NCBI GenBank assembly: GCA_947479055.1
Contig: CANJYE010000008.1
Coordinates: forward strand, 22,462 to 86,461
DNA: 64,000 bases
Reading direction: 5' to 3'
Source of the DNA: Erythrobacteraceae bacterium
GTDB lineage: Bacteria; Pseudomonadota; Alphaproteobacteria; Sphingomonadales; Sphingomonadaceae
Every line of letters starts with the position of its first letter. Position 1 is the first letter of the stretch. Made by a program: the position numbers and the translations under genes. This document shows, in pieces, positions 1 to 9,755 of the stretch. The notes beneath the pieces were generated by a model. The model did not search any database, had not been told where the DNA came from, and worked only from the letters and a program-made list of their open reading frames with translations.

Positions 1-938
1 TTGAGCCGCAGTTCGGAACGGATCGTGTCGCCCATCCGCAGCGGCGCGTAGAAATCGAAGCGGGCCTGCGTCACCACCACATCGGGGCAATCGGGCGGCG
101 CGAACGGAATGCCCGCGCGCGCGGCGAGCGTGCGCAGTTCCGCCCGCAGTTCCGCCCCGGTCAGCCCGCGCTTCACCGGTTCGGGCACAGTGGCACCCGG
201 CTTGCCCTGGCCGATGCCGAACTCGAAGGAGGAACCCACCCCGTAGAACATCGAGGGGGGAGAGCCGATCAGCCCGGCATAGGGCGATTGCGCGGCATAG
301 TCGGCATCCCAGTAGAGCGGGTTCCAGTCTTCCAGCGCCTCGCACCACAGGTGCAGTTCCTGCCAGCTCAGCGGCAGGTGCGGCTGCATCTTGCCGGGCT
401 TGACCTCGCCCAGCATGGCGCGCGCCCAGTCCGGCATGTCGGGATTGGGGCCGGCCCCGGCCTCGACCGGGCGCGGGCGCGACACCAGCGGCAGCGAGCT
501 GTCGCGCGCAGGCATGGCGACGATGGCGCTGGCCCTGGCGGCGTTGGGCGCGCTCGGGGTCGCCACATTGATATCGGCGATCTCCAGCCAATGCTCGCCA
601 TCCGGGCTGATCGACTTCTCGCCGGTGCGGCCGGTGAACTCCATCATGTCGCCCGCCATCATCTGCGCCGCCATGCTGAAAGTCAGCTGGCGCAACACCG
701 TGCCGGGTCCGGCCCAGTCGGTGATCAGCCTGCTGAACAGCCCGGCGAGATGGAAGGTGGAAATGAAAGCGTCCTGCGCCCCCACCGTGCGGGCATAATC
801 GCGGTCAAAATGGACAAAGTCATAGAGCCCGGTGGCCCGCACATAGGCCACCAGCCGCAGCAGGCTGAGCTCGTAATCGAAGCCGGGCAGCGGCTGGCCT
901 TCAACCACATCATCCCAGTACAGCGATGGATAGCTCAT
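1..938 (-). CDS. Double hot-dog MaoC/FAS1-type dehydratase, 3' end outside window
   Basis: At least 312 residues are visible; the gene runs leftward off the window edge. The protein starts MSYPSLYWDD. Its first half (about residues 30-110) looks like a MaoC-type hydratase half, with DFVHFDRDYAR followed by a GL..R..TDW.GP segment. The second half (from about residue 195) carries NPLYWDADYA...GLIGSPPSM, typical of the FAS1-like dehydratase half. Proteins of this type hydrate or dehydrate enoyl-CoA thioesters in the cytosol. The ATG at 938 overlaps the stop of the upstream DUF2889 gene (ATGA), so the two are translationally coupled. The order of the halves is the reverse of that in the 18167-19081 gene. 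The family call is firm; the substrate is unknown. Confidence 0.75.
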   Translation of the reverse strand, partial: MSYPSLYWDDVVEGQPLPGFDYELSLLRLVAYVRATGLYDFVHFDRDYARTVGAQDAFISTFHLAGLFSRLITDWAGPGTVLRQLTFSMAAQMMAGDMMEFTGRTGEKSISPDGEHWLEIADINVATPSAPNAARASAIVAMPARDSSLPLVSRPRPVEAGAGPNPDMPDWARAMLGEVKPGKMQPHLPLSWQELHLWCEALEDWNPLYWDADYAAQSPYAGLIGSPPSMFYGVGSSFEFGIGQGKPGATVPEPVKRGLTGAELRAELRTLAARAGIPFAPPDCPDVVVTQARFDFYAPLRMGDTIRSELRL

Positions 939-1993
939 GCCTCCTCCAGACACCGGTCGAGAATGCGCACCATCGCCGGAACGTCCTGCAGCGTGCGCAA
1001 CGAGTCATTCAGATGGGTGCAGCCCGCCGTGCCCTTGAGCAGATCGATCACCGTCTTGCGGAAATCGCCCAGCCTGCGCCCGACCATCTGCTGCGGGCTG
1101 GCGGCAGCGGCGTGGCAGGTGGTGTAGGGCAAGGACCCGAAATCCATTGTGATTGCCTCGAGCACGAAGCTGTCGGGATCGATCACGGCCACCCCGCGAT
1201 ATTCGTGGAACAACCGGCGCAGATCGGTGCCGGGAAAGGCGGCGCTGTCCTGGAAGCCGAACATGACATGCACCTTCCCGCCTTCGCGCCAGACATCCAT
1301 GTAGCGGATGCGTGCCTGGTTGGGCGTGTCGAAGCTGCGCATTTCGTGCCAGGCCAGCGGATCGCCTGCGGGATCGACCGCGATATGCCCGATCGAGCGG
1401 TAGGCGAACTCTTCGTTCTGGCGGCCATCGGGCAGCAGCGCGGGCGAGCCGGGGCTGTAGCTGACGCACATCCCCTCCATCTTGAAATCCATTACCGAGG
1501 GCAGATCGATGGCACTGGCAAAGGCGTTCATCCCACCCTTGAGCCAGGTCTGCCACGATGCCCCGGACAGAAAAGCTCCGCCCGCCATGTCGTCAATCAT
1601 GCGGTAGAGCAGGGTGGAGTTTGCGGGCTCATCCGGCATCGCTTCCGCCACTGCCTTGCGCAGCGGGCCGCCGGCGCGCAGGCCCACCAGGCTGGCCAGC
1701 TCCGCCTCGCGCCGACTGGCAGCGAACTGCATCACCGCCGTGTCCATCCGCGTGCGGGCGGTTATCCACTCGCTGCCCGCGACCTTGGTGTCTTCCAGAT
1801 CCGCCCCGGTAAAGAGATCGCGCGCGCGCAGGATCATCTCGTAATGGCCAACCATGCCATCGGGAAAATGCGACTGCTGCGAAGCGGTGCGCCGCAGCGA
1901 ATGCGGGCGACGCGGCGGGGGCGGGCCAAGCGACTTGCCTTCGGGCGCGGCGGGAGCGGCGGCAAGCGCCAGAGTATCGATCGTGCTGTTCAT
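935..1993 (-). CDS. DUF2889 family protein
   Basis: 352 residues, starting at MNSTIDTL. An upstream in-frame start at 2083 is possible, but family homology only begins after the proline-rich stretch PPPPRRPHSLRRT. Residues of about 85-330 fit DUF2889: a central G-GGPLRKAV...EPANSTLLYRMIDDMAGGA segment and the C-terminal GCTHLND motif, which carries the family's Cys-Thr-His-Leu signature. The family has no established biochemical function; it recurs in catabolic clusters of sphingomonads and actinobacteria. This gene is coupled by ATGA to the hot-dog hydratase downstream and diverges from the TBDR at 2203, so both may respond to the same substrate. A second DUF2889 protein lies at 59021-59821. 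Confidence 0.7.
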   Translation of the reverse strand: MNSTIDTLALAAAPAAPEGKSLGPPPPRRPHSLRRTASQQSHFPDGMVGHYEMILRARDLFTGADLEDTKVAGSEWITARTRMDTAVMQFAASRREAELASLVGLRAGGPLRKAVAEAMPDEPANSTLLYRMIDDMAGGAFLSGASWQTWLKGGMNAFASAIDLPSVMDFKMEGMCVSYSPGSPALLPDGRQNEEFAYRSIGHIAVDPAGDPLAWHEMRSFDTPNQARIRYMDVWREGGKVHVMFGFQDSAAFPGTDLRRLFHEYRGVAVIDPDSFVLEAITMDFGSLPYTTCHAAAASPQQMVGRRLGDFRKTVIDLLKGTAGCTHLNDSLRTLQDVPAMVRILDRCLEEA

Positions 1994-2202
1994 CCTGCGC
2001 TTGCCCTTAGCCACAACAAGGGAGCAATGCCAACCGGCAATGACCGCCCCTGTCTGTGACCTATGTGCCACAGTCAAACGCAACTATTGCCTGAACCCGT
2101 GTAGACAGGTCCGAATTTCTTGCATGACAGCGAACACGCGCCTACCAGCCCGCCGTCTGATCACACCATTCGTGATTCCGGATCCACAGGGAGGTTCCTT
2201 AC

Positions 2203-4590
2203 GTGCTGAAGAAAGTTAGCTATTCCGCGCTCGCCATCGCGCTGCTCGCCACGACGCCCGCCTTTGCGCAGGGCACCGACGAGAACGGCGAAATCATCGT
2301 TACCGCGCGTAAGCGCGACGAAACTTCGCTGTCCGTTCCAGTCGTCGTGACCGCCGTCGGCTCTGTCGAACTGCAGCGCCGCGCGATCAACAACCTCGAC
2401 GGCCTCGCCCGTCTCGTCCCGCAGCTGATGGTCGGCCCGCAGGGTGGCTCGGTCCAGGGCGGCAACATCTCGATCCGCGGCATCGCCGGTCCGGACAACA
2501 ACCCGTTCGGTGACCAGGCCGTTTCGTTCAACATCGATGGCGTCGCCATCGGCAAGTCGACGATCCGTCGCATGACCGACGTCGACATCGAGCAGGTCGA
2601 AGTGCTGAAGGGCCCGCAGGCCCTGTTCTATGGCAAGAACAGCCCGGGCGGCATCGTCACCATCCGCACCGCCGATCCGACCGACAGCTTCGAAGCCAAG
2701 CTTTCCGCCGGCTATGAATTCAAGGCCAAGGAAGTCCGCACCGAAGGTTATGTCTCCGCCCCGATCGGCGAAGGCCTCGGCATCCGCGTCGCCGGTACCT
2801 ACAGCGACATGTCCGGCTACGTCCACAACGACATCCCCTCCACCGCCAACATGGCTTCGACCAGCACCAACCGCATGCCCGACGCCACCAAGTGGGCCGG
2901 CCGCGTCACGCTGAAGTGGGAACCGAGCGATCGCTTCAGCGCCCGCTTCAAGTTCAACTACGCCAAGAGCAAGGACCGCAGCGGTCCCGCCGCGCTGACC
3001 CAGCACACCAGCTGCCCGTTCGGTACGCCGCAGTCCGGCTCGCTCGGCGATTGCGAAGCTGATGCCCACGGCATGACCCCCGGCAACGGCGAGATCATGG
3101 CCACCGTCAATCCGAAGCAGTTCAAGGATGGCAAGAACTTCCAGGACCAGAAGCAGATCCTGACCAGCCTCGAACTGAACTACGAGCTGAGCGACAACGT
3201 CAAGCTCACGGCCGTGACCGGCTATTACGACATCAAGCTGAACCAGGCTTCGAACTACGAGAACGACTACGCGATCGCCCTGCCCAGCAACAACTGGTAC
3301 AGCGACAAGGAATTCTCGCAGGAACTGCGCATCTCTTCCAGCTATGACGGCCCGCTGAACTTCTCGGGCGGCCTGTATTATGCACAGACCTCGGCCGTGA
3401 CCGGTTCGACCACCTATCTGTTCCCTTCGGAAGCGAGCGGCAGCGCGGTTCTGGCTCTCAACGGCCTGGGCTTCATTCCGCTCAACACCCCGTTCCAGAT
3501 CAACAACTATGAAGTGAAGCAGAAGGGCAAGGCCTACTCAGCCTACCTGCAGCTGGCCTACAAGCCGATCGACCAGATCGAAATCGACGTCGGTGGCCGT
3601 TACTCGAACGAGCGCAAGAGCGTTCCCTACGTGCTTGACGGTGGCGTCGGTGCCAATCCGTTCGGCTACAACCCGCTGACTTCGGCCGATCTGGTCACCA
3701 CGATCAACCCGAAGAAGGGCAAGTGGAACGATTTCTCGCCGGAAATCACCGTGTCCTATCGTCCGACCAGCAAGCTGACGACCTTCGCGTCGTACAAGCA
3801 CGGCTTCCTGTCCGGCGGCTTCAACTCCAGCTCGGTCGCCTTCCGCGCCGAGCCGAACATCAGCTACAACCAGCAGACCATCAAGGGCTTCGAAGGCGGC
3901 GTGAAGGCGCTGCTGGCTGAAAACGCCCTGCGTCTGAACTTTGCTGCCTACAGCTACAAGATGGCCGGCCTGCAGCTGTCGAACTTCACCAATGCCACCT
4001 CGACCATCCGCAACGCGGGTTCGGCCAAGGTGCAGGGTGCCGAATTCGACTTCAACTACAAGACCCCGCTGGAAGGGTTCGTCATCAACGGTGCGGCTGC
4101 CTACAACAAGGCGAAGTACACCGAGAACCTTGGCGCTCCCTGCTACAATGGCCAGACCATTGCCATGGGTTGCGTCGGCGGCGTCCAGAACCTGGGCGGC
4201 ACCGAACTGCCGCGCGCTCCGAAGTGGAACCTGTCGGCTGGCTTCAGCTATGACACGCTGGTTTCCGACAGCTTCAAGCTGGGCCTGTCGGGCAACGTGA
4301 TCCACAGCTCGAGCTACCTCACGGACTCGACCTCGGATCCGCGCGGCCGCCAGAGCTCCTACACGCTGCTGGATGCCACGGTGCGCTTCGCCGATGCGAA
4401 CGACACCTGGGAGCTGGCGCTGATCGGGCGTAACCTGACCAACAAGTTCTACTACTTCGCCAGCGCCAACGTGCCCTTCACCGGCGGCGCTTCCGGCGGC
4501 GCGACCGGCATCCTTGGCGATCGCTTCGCCTCGGTTGCCCGTGGCCGCGAAATGATGATCCGCCTGAGCTACAAGTTCGGCAGCAAGTAA
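2203..4590 (+). CDS. TonB-dependent receptor
   Basis: 795 residues. The start is GTG, chosen for the CAGGGAGG ribosome-binding site at about 2187-2194 and the signal peptide that follows (MLKKVSY...TTPAFA, cleaved after residue 22). A plug domain follows (about 30-150) with GEIIVTARKRDE and VEVLKGPQALFYGKNSPGG, then a 22-strand barrel ending in IRLSYKFGSK. It is an outer-membrane active transporter driven by TonB-ExbBD. The ligand is unknown; the flanking catabolic genes suggest a hydrophobic carbon source rather than iron. Codon use is strongly biased to C/G-ending codons, which suggests high expression. It is closely related to the TBDR at 56304-58784: both have a KQKG.AYSAYLQ...IEIDVGGRYS segment. 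A strong terminator follows. Confidence 0.95.
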   Translation: MLKKVSYSALAIALLATTPAFAQGTDENGEIIVTARKRDETSLSVPVVVTAVGSVELQRRAINNLDGLARLVPQLMVGPQGGSVQGGNISIRGIAGPDNNPFGDQAVSFNIDGVAIGKSTIRRMTDVDIEQVEVLKGPQALFYGKNSPGGIVTIRTADPTDSFEAKLSAGYEFKAKEVRTEGYVSAPIGEGLGIRVAGTYSDMSGYVHNDIPSTANMASTSTNRMPDATKWAGRVTLKWEPSDRFSARFKFNYAKSKDRSGPAALTQHTSCPFGTPQSGSLGDCEADAHGMTPGNGEIMATVNPKQFKDGKNFQDQKQILTSLELNYELSDNVKLTAVTGYYDIKLNQASNYENDYAIALPSNNWYSDKEFSQELRISSSYDGPLNFSGGLYYAQTSAVTGSTTYLFPSEASGSAVLALNGLGFIPLNTPFQINNYEVKQKGKAYSAYLQLAYKPIDQIEIDVGGRYSNERKSVPYVLDGGVGANPFGYNPLTSADLVTTINPKKGKWNDFSPEITVSYRPTSKLTTFASYKHGFLSGGFNSSSVAFRAEPNISYNQQTIKGFEGGVKALLAENALRLNFAAYSYKMAGLQLSNFTNATSTIRNAGSAKVQGAEFDFNYKTPLEGFVINGAAAYNKAKYTENLGAPCYNGQTIAMGCVGGVQNLGGTELPRAPKWNLSAGFSYDTLVSDSFKLGLSGNVIHSSSYLTDSTSDPRGRQSSYTLLDATVRFADANDTWELALIGRNLTNKFYYFASANVPFTGGASGGATGILGDRFASVARGREMMIRLSYKFGSK

Positions 4591-4620
4591 GCTTCCGCGC
4601 CACTCAGGCCACAAGACAGA

Positions 4621-4660
4621 AAAAGGCCGGCATCGCTCACGCGGTGCCGGCCTTTTCCTT
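4621..4660 (+). terminator. Rho-independent terminator after TBDR
   Basis: A perfect 12-bp stem pairs 4621-4632 (AAAAGGCCGGCA) with 4645-4656, with a 12-nt loop. It ends in a T-rich tract (TTTTCCTTTT). The A/T symmetry means it could also terminate the leftward gene ending at 4696. Confidence 0.9.
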
Positions 4661-4695
4661 TTGGTGCGGCGCTTTCAGTCAAGCGCACCTTGGCA

Positions 4696-5850
4696 TTACT
4701 TGAACGCGGCGAGCGCGTCGTAATCGTCCATCCACGCATAGAAGCGCTTGAGGAATTCCACGGTGATATCGCGCGGCTGCATGTCGGGCATGGACGGCGC
4801 GGGAACCAGCGTGATGGTCCAGAAGGCCAGTGCGGTCATCGACTGCTGGCGCAGGTTCTTCCACACGTCCTCGAGGCTCGGCATGGCAACTCCGCGCGCC
4901 TTCATCTCCTCGACGTAGAGCTTGACGAGGTCTTCCATCCACGCGCGGCGGTTGTCGATCGTCATGGCCGTGGTCAGCGCATACATCAGGTCGCGCGACC
5001 AGTGGCCCTTGGTGCAGCACTGCCAGTCGGACAGGCCCATGCGCTGCCCTTCATTGGTGATGTACCAGTTTTTGAAATGCACGTCGTTGTGGGTGTATGT
5101 GTGCGGCAGTTCGTGGTGACGCGCGGCCGACGCCATCGTCAGAGGCCAGATTTCCTCGCGGTGCTTGAGCATGCCCGACGGAATGATGCCCAGTTCCGCG
5201 GATTCGTCCCAGGCCTTCATGCAGCTCGGGCCGAACATGGGCGTCACATCCATCATGTCCTTCCACCACTCGGCCCAGCTGCGCAGCTTGAGGTCCTTGA
5301 GGATCGGGTGCTCGTACATCGTGCCATGCAACCCGGCGAGCGTGCGGACCTGACCTTCGGCCATTTCCTTGGTCACTTCGATGGAGTGGTGGCCGAAAGT
5401 GACCTTGTTCACCATGTCGGGCATGACGATCAGCGAGCGGAAGGTTTCCGGATCGAACTTGGCATAGATGCCGGTGAAGCTCTCGATGTCGAGCAGCGGG
5501 CGGATGTGGTTGTAGAAGATCGCCTCGCCTTCGGCTGCGCCCGAGGCGGCCAGCGTGATGCGGTTGGCGAGGTTTTCCGACATCTTGCAGAACACGGTCG
5601 GCGGCAGGCCGCCAGCCTTGCCCGCATCGTTCCAATCCATGAAAATGCGGCGGCGGTTGGATGAGCCATCGTCGCGCTCATCCAGGCTATGGCCAACAAC
5701 CCTGGCACCCGCCACGCCGCCGCCCAGCGCATCGGTCAGCCATTCGTCAGTGATCGAATCATAGGTCGGCGGCACCACGGAGGCGCTGTAGACCTTGCTT
5801 TCCTTGTCATCGGCTTCGAACGCTTGGGTGATTTCTTCAATTTCGGCCAT
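4696..5850 (-). CDS. Aminoglycoside phosphotransferase-like (APH/CHK-type) kinase
   Basis: 384 residues; the ATG is preceded by AGGAAGGA. The fold is that of APH/choline-kinase-like proteins. The catalytic loop HNDVHFKNW (about residue 265) has the expected His, Asp and Asn, and LSDWQ follows as the metal-binding DFG equivalent. An N-terminal SNRRRIF...VFCKM segment probably supplies the ATP-binding lysine. Members in catabolic clusters are usually called 'phosphotransferase family protein' and are thought to phosphorylate a small hydroxylated metabolite; this is not an antibiotic-resistance call. It is the last gene of a leftward group with the aldehyde dehydrogenase (32-nt gap) and the BVMO, so its substrate may be an alcohol intermediate of that pathway. 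Confidence 0.85.
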   Translation of the reverse strand: MAEIEEITQAFEADDKESKVYSASVVPPTYDSITDEWLTDALGGGVAGARVVGHSLDERDDGSSNRRRIFMDWNDAGKAGGLPPTVFCKMSENLANRITLAASGAAEGEAIFYNHIRPLLDIESFTGIYAKFDPETFRSLIVMPDMVNKVTFGHHSIEVTKEMAEGQVRTLAGLHGTMYEHPILKDLKLRSWAEWWKDMMDVTPMFGPSCMKAWDESAELGIIPSGMLKHREEIWPLTMASAARHHELPHTYTHNDVHFKNWYITNEGQRMGLSDWQCCTKGHWSRDLMYALTTAMTIDNRRAWMEDLVKLYVEEMKARGVAMPSLEDVWKNLRQQSMTALAFWTITLVPAPSMPDMQPRDITVEFLKRFYAWMDDYDALAAFK

Positions 5851-5882
5851 CGAGGGCTCCTTCCTGGGGTGATCGGTGTGGT

Positions 5883-7373
5883 TCAGCGCTTCAGATGGCT
5901 GGGCATGCCACTGAGCAGGATTGTCTTGGCTTCGAGGTAGGGCAGCAGCCCTTCCTTGCCGCCCTCGCGCCCAATGCCGGATTGCTTGAAACCGCCAAAG
6001 GCGATGTTGAACAGATCGGGCGCGGGCAAGGCGTTCTGGCAGATCGTGCCGGTACGCATGCGGCGCGCGGCGCGATAGGCGCGGTCGGGATCGTCGGTGA
6101 ACACCGCGCCGGACAGGCCGAACATGCTGTCATTGGCGATGTCGAGCGCGTGATCCTCGTCATCGGCGGGGATGACGCTGACGACGGGTCCGAAGATTTC
6201 CTCGCGGGCGATGGTCGACTGGTTGTCGACCCTGGCGAAGACGGTCGGCTCGATGAAGAAACCGCGGTTGATCGAAGCGGGACGACCGCCCCCGGTCGCC
6301 AGTTGCGCGCCTTCGGCAAGACCGCTGGCGATATAGTGCTCCACCCGGTCACGCTGACGCGCCATGGCGAGCGGCCCCATGTCGACCCCTTCGGCCGCGA
6401 GCGGATCGCCGGTGCGGATCTTCCTGAACTCGCTCGCCAGCGCATCGACGAGGTCATCGTGGCGCTTGCGGGGAACAACGATGCGGGTGAGCGCAGCGCA
6501 GACCTGCCCGGTCATGAAGGCAGCGTTCTGCGCCATGTTGGCGGCAACGAGGCCCAGATCGACATCGTCCATCACCACGGCGGCGGACTTGCCGCCCAGC
6601 TCCAGCGTGCAGCGCGCAATCCGCTCGCCGCAGATGGAAGCGATCCGCTTGCCCGCAGCGGTCGATCCGGTGAACGACACCTTGTCGACATCGGGATGAC
6701 GCACCAGCAGTTCGGACACTTCGCGATCCGCCATCAGCACGTTGATCACGCCCCTGGGCAGGCCGATCCGTTCGGCGATCTCGGCAATGTGGAAGCACGC
6801 GCTCGGCGCTTCGGGGGAGGCCTTGAGCACCACGGTGCAGCCCGCCAGCAGCGCCGGAGCAACCTTCAGCGCGGCCAGCATCGGCGGCCCGTTCCACGGC
6901 ACGATCGCCGCGACCACACCCACCGGCTCGCGCACCAGAATGCCCGCAGGCACGGCGGCGACCGGGTGGATTTCCTCCCACTCGAAGCTGTCGGCAAGGT
7001 TGCCGTAGAAGCTGTAGAAGCTCGACACCATGCCCATCAGGTGCTCGGAATAGGATGTCAGGATGCCCATCTCCAGCGACCAGGCCCGGCCCATCGGCCC
7101 GGCATGGGCGATGATCTCCTCGGCGAAGCGATGGAGATAGGCTCCGCGTTCCTGCGGGCTCATCCGCGGCCAGGGACCCTTGTCGAACGCCCGGCGGGCG
7201 GCGGCAACCGCACGGTTGACGTCGGCTTCCTCGGCTTCGGCCACGGAAACAAGCAGTTCCTCGGTCGAAGGTGTGATCACGTCGATGGTCGAGCGACCCG
7301 AAGGTGCAACCCATTCGCCGTCGATGAACAGCTTGTCGGGATGGGCAAATGGCAGATTCGCCATGTCGTTCAT
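5883..7373 (-). CDS. NAD(P)-dependent aldehyde dehydrogenase
   Basis: 496 residues from MNDMANLPFAHP; this start has GAGAGGA about 9 nt upstream and gives the usual family length. The aldehyde dehydrogenase motifs are complete: VPWNGP, FTGSTAAGK (coenzyme binding), LELGGKSA (general-base Glu) and GQVCAALTR (catalytic Cys). It oxidises an aldehyde to the carboxylic acid in the cytosol. It sits between the phosphotransferase and the BVMO in a leftward operon-like group. This would suit oxidation of an aldehyde released after Baeyer-Villiger ester formation and cleavage, although no esterase is visible next to it. The enzyme class is certain, the substrate is not. Confidence 0.95.
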   Translation of the reverse strand: MNDMANLPFAHPDKLFIDGEWVAPSGRSTIDVITPSTEELLVSVAEAEEADVNRAVAAARRAFDKGPWPRMSPQERGAYLHRFAEEIIAHAGPMGRAWSLEMGILTSYSEHLMGMVSSFYSFYGNLADSFEWEEIHPVAAVPAGILVREPVGVVAAIVPWNGPPMLAALKVAPALLAGCTVVLKASPEAPSACFHIAEIAERIGLPRGVINVLMADREVSELLVRHPDVDKVSFTGSTAAGKRIASICGERIARCTLELGGKSAAVVMDDVDLGLVAANMAQNAAFMTGQVCAALTRIVVPRKRHDDLVDALASEFRKIRTGDPLAAEGVDMGPLAMARQRDRVEHYIASGLAEGAQLATGGGRPASINRGFFIEPTVFARVDNQSTIAREEIFGPVVSVIPADDEDHALDIANDSMFGLSGAVFTDDPDRAYRAARRMRTGTICQNALPAPDLFNIAFGGFKQSGIGREGGKEGLLPYLEAKTILLSGMPSHLKR

Positions 7374-7526
7374 GATTTCAGGGTCCTCTCGTGCCGTCCT
7401 GCCCAAAGCGATCCGGCGGCCAGTTTGCTGTCTACACAGCCTTACGGAATCATGCAGCCGCAAATAGCGCGGCTGGCGGGATTCGCCAGCCCTTTAGCGC
7501 AGGCTTTCTGGACTCTCGGCGTGGTT

Positions 7527-9485
7527 TCAGCGCAACTCGTAATCCGCCAGGTCGGGTGCCCTGACCCAACTGTAATAATCCTTCGGCAGCCACGGCATGC
7601 TGATGGTCAGCCGACCATGATCGTTCTGCATGTAGGAATGCTGGCCGGGGTGGCTGAAGATCGTCTCGCGGTCGCCCTCGTCCACCCGCGCGTTGTAGGC
7701 TTCGCAGACCTCGCGCTTCACTTCCATCGCCTTGCTGCCGCTCTCGATCATGGCCACGATCGAGCGCAGCGCATAGCGCGACCAGACTTCGAGCCATTTG
7801 ATGATCCCGCCGGCCCGCGCCTGGGCGTTGGGGCCATAGATCATGAACAGGTTGGGGAAATCCGGCGTGGTCATGCCCAGATAGGCGCGCGCGCCATCCT
7901 TTGCCCAGGCTTCCTCGAAGGTCTTGCCGCCCACGCCCTTGTAGGCGACCGGCCAGAGGAAGCGCTGCACGTCGAACCCGGCGCAGAGCAGCAGCACGTC
8001 GAATTCCCGCTCGGTCCCGTCGGGCGAAACCACGCCCCTTGGGGTGATCTCGCTGATCGGGCCGAACACGATATCGACATTGTCGCGGTTGAGCGCTTCG
8101 AGGAAATCATTGTCCACCACCGGCCGCTTGGTGAAAGGCGGGAAGTCGGGGATCATGTGGCCGACCTTGTAGGGATCGCCCCGCAGCTTCCCGGTCATGT
8201 AGTCGATATTGTATTCGCGCACCGTGTCGTTGCGCTGGCTGACCAGCCCGCCCTGCGCCTGCCATTCGCGGTCATAGTTCTGCAGCCCGGTCGGATCGCC
8301 GTTGTTCACCGAGTTGATCCAGAAACTGTACCAGCCCCAGTAATGCGGCACATGGTCGAACAGCCACTGCATCTCGGGCGTGATGGCGTTCTTGTAGCCT
8401 TCGATCGGATTGATCCACTGAGGGGAGCGCTGGTAGATCGTCAGGTGAGCGGCCTGTTCGGCCACGGCGGCGGACAATTGCACCCCGGTCGAACCCGTGC
8501 CGATCTGGCCGATCCGGCGGCCTGCCAGCGGCACCGAATGATCCCACTGGGTGGTGTGGAACATGTCGCCGGCAAAGCTCTCGATCCCCTTGATGTCGGG
8601 AAATTTCGGCGCGTTGAAGATGCCCGCCGCGCTGACGATGGCATTGGCGTCGAGCGTCTGTTTCGTGCCGTCGGGCCGGGCCAGCGTGCAGTGCCAGACC
8701 CCGGCATCCTCGTCCCACACCGCTTCGTCCAGCAGGGTTTCGAGCCGGATGTTGCGATGAAGGTTGAACTTCGTCGCAACATGTTCTGCATATTCGCGCA
8801 GTTCCGCCCCGGTCGCATAGTAATGCTTCCACGGGTAGTGCTTCATGAAGGTGTACTGGTAATTGTGGCTGGCGATATCGACCCGCGCTTCGGGATACTG
8901 GTTGACCCACCAGGTACCTCCGACCCCGGCGTTGCGATCTACGATGGTCCACGGCAGTCCCAGCCGGTCGAGCTGGATCGCGGTTGAAAGCCCGGCCAGC
9001 CCGGCCCCCACCACCAGCACATGGCAGGCGGCCTTCACTTCGGTCTGCGGCTCCCTGTTCCATTCCACCCCGAGCGGAAATTCCTCGTCCAGCAAATCGC
9101 CCCGGCTCATGTCATAGGCGAAGATGTCTTCCTCCGGGCCGAACGGCTGGTCGAGCATCATCGCCATCAGGGCGGGCAATTCGCCCTCGGCGGGATAAGG
9201 CGGCGGTGCGCGCTTTCCGGCGGACAGTTCTTTCAGCCAATCCAGCGCCTTCGACCGGACAATGGCGCCATCCTCGTCCGACAGCAGGCCGATCTGGAAC
9301 GCGCCGCCCCAGAACGGGGCCTTGAGCACTTCCATCGCCTTGAGCGCAGGATCGCCGGTCGCCTGGAACAGCGCATTGCGCAGCACCAGCGGAGAAGCCT
9401 GCTCAAGCGCTGCCTTTACCTCGGACTCGCTGCTGCCGAAGATCGCTTCTTCCCGTTCGCCGGCCAGCGCCGTTGCATCGCCCAT
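7527..9485 (-). CDS. Flavin monooxygenase, Baeyer-Villiger type, with N-terminal extension
   Basis: 652 residues; the ATG is preceded by AAGGA. The first about 145 residues precede the FAD-binding motif GAGLAGLSTAIQLDRLGLPW, so there is a long N-terminal extension like that of 4-hydroxyacetophenone monooxygenase (about 640 residues). GGTWWVNQYPEARVD follows. The BVMO fingerprint is visible as FAGDMFHTTQWDH, followed directly by the NADPH-binding GQIGTGSTG. These enzymes insert oxygen beside a ketone to give an ester or lactone. It is the first gene of the leftward group with the aldehyde dehydrogenase (153-nt gap) and diverges from the PQQ dehydrogenase. The class call is strong; the ketone substrate is unknown. 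Confidence 0.9.
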   Translation of the reverse strand: MGDATALAGEREEAIFGSSESEVKAALEQASPLVLRNALFQATGDPALKAMEVLKAPFWGGAFQIGLLSDEDGAIVRSKALDWLKELSAGKRAPPPYPAEGELPALMAMMLDQPFGPEEDIFAYDMSRGDLLDEEFPLGVEWNREPQTEVKAACHVLVVGAGLAGLSTAIQLDRLGLPWTIVDRNAGVGGTWWVNQYPEARVDIASHNYQYTFMKHYPWKHYYATGAELREYAEHVATKFNLHRNIRLETLLDEAVWDEDAGVWHCTLARPDGTKQTLDANAIVSAAGIFNAPKFPDIKGIESFAGDMFHTTQWDHSVPLAGRRIGQIGTGSTGVQLSAAVAEQAAHLTIYQRSPQWINPIEGYKNAITPEMQWLFDHVPHYWGWYSFWINSVNNGDPTGLQNYDREWQAQGGLVSQRNDTVREYNIDYMTGKLRGDPYKVGHMIPDFPPFTKRPVVDNDFLEALNRDNVDIVFGPISEITPRGVVSPDGTEREFDVLLLCAGFDVQRFLWPVAYKGVGGKTFEEAWAKDGARAYLGMTTPDFPNLFMIYGPNAQARAGGIIKWLEVWSRYALRSIVAMIESGSKAMEVKREVCEAYNARVDEGDRETIFSHPGQHSYMQNDHGRLTISMPWLPKDYYSWVRAPDLADYELR

Positions 9486-9755
9486 TATCCAGTTCCTTAC
9501 TCGCCGGGCCGTTTGTCGGCACCCATTGCTCTCCCGGTGCCGTCGGCATCGCCTTCAGCCCTGATTCGGTCGTCGATTGTGGGGCAAGGCCGCTTTGGGA
9601 GGAAGTCCGCAAGAGCAATATTAATTGCCGTCTGCCGCATCCGAGGACACCAATTGCACAAGCTGTGCTTGACGGTGCCCGGCCGTCCCGGCACTCAGCG
9701 CGCCAATATGACGAATCCCGTGGACGAGCGCGGGGCACCCGAGGGGACGGCACAA

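Noticed and set aside
2161..3069. About 300-codon frame on the minus strand
   Set aside because: It is antisense to the signal peptide and plug of the TBDR and shows low-complexity composition.
4696..5850. APH-like gene considered as antibiotic resistance
   Set aside because: The motifs fit the broad APH/choline-kinase superfamily and the context is catabolic; nothing points to an aminoglycoside substrate.
5895..8987. Very long open frame (about 1030 codons) on the plus strand
   Set aside because: It lies antisense to the aldehyde dehydrogenase and BVMO genes, has no family-like sequence and is a shadow of high-GC coding sequence.
9708..9755. Earlier ATG for the PQQ dehydrogenase
   Set aside because: It has no ribosome-binding site, while GTG 9756 has GAGGGGA at good spacing. 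It remains possible.
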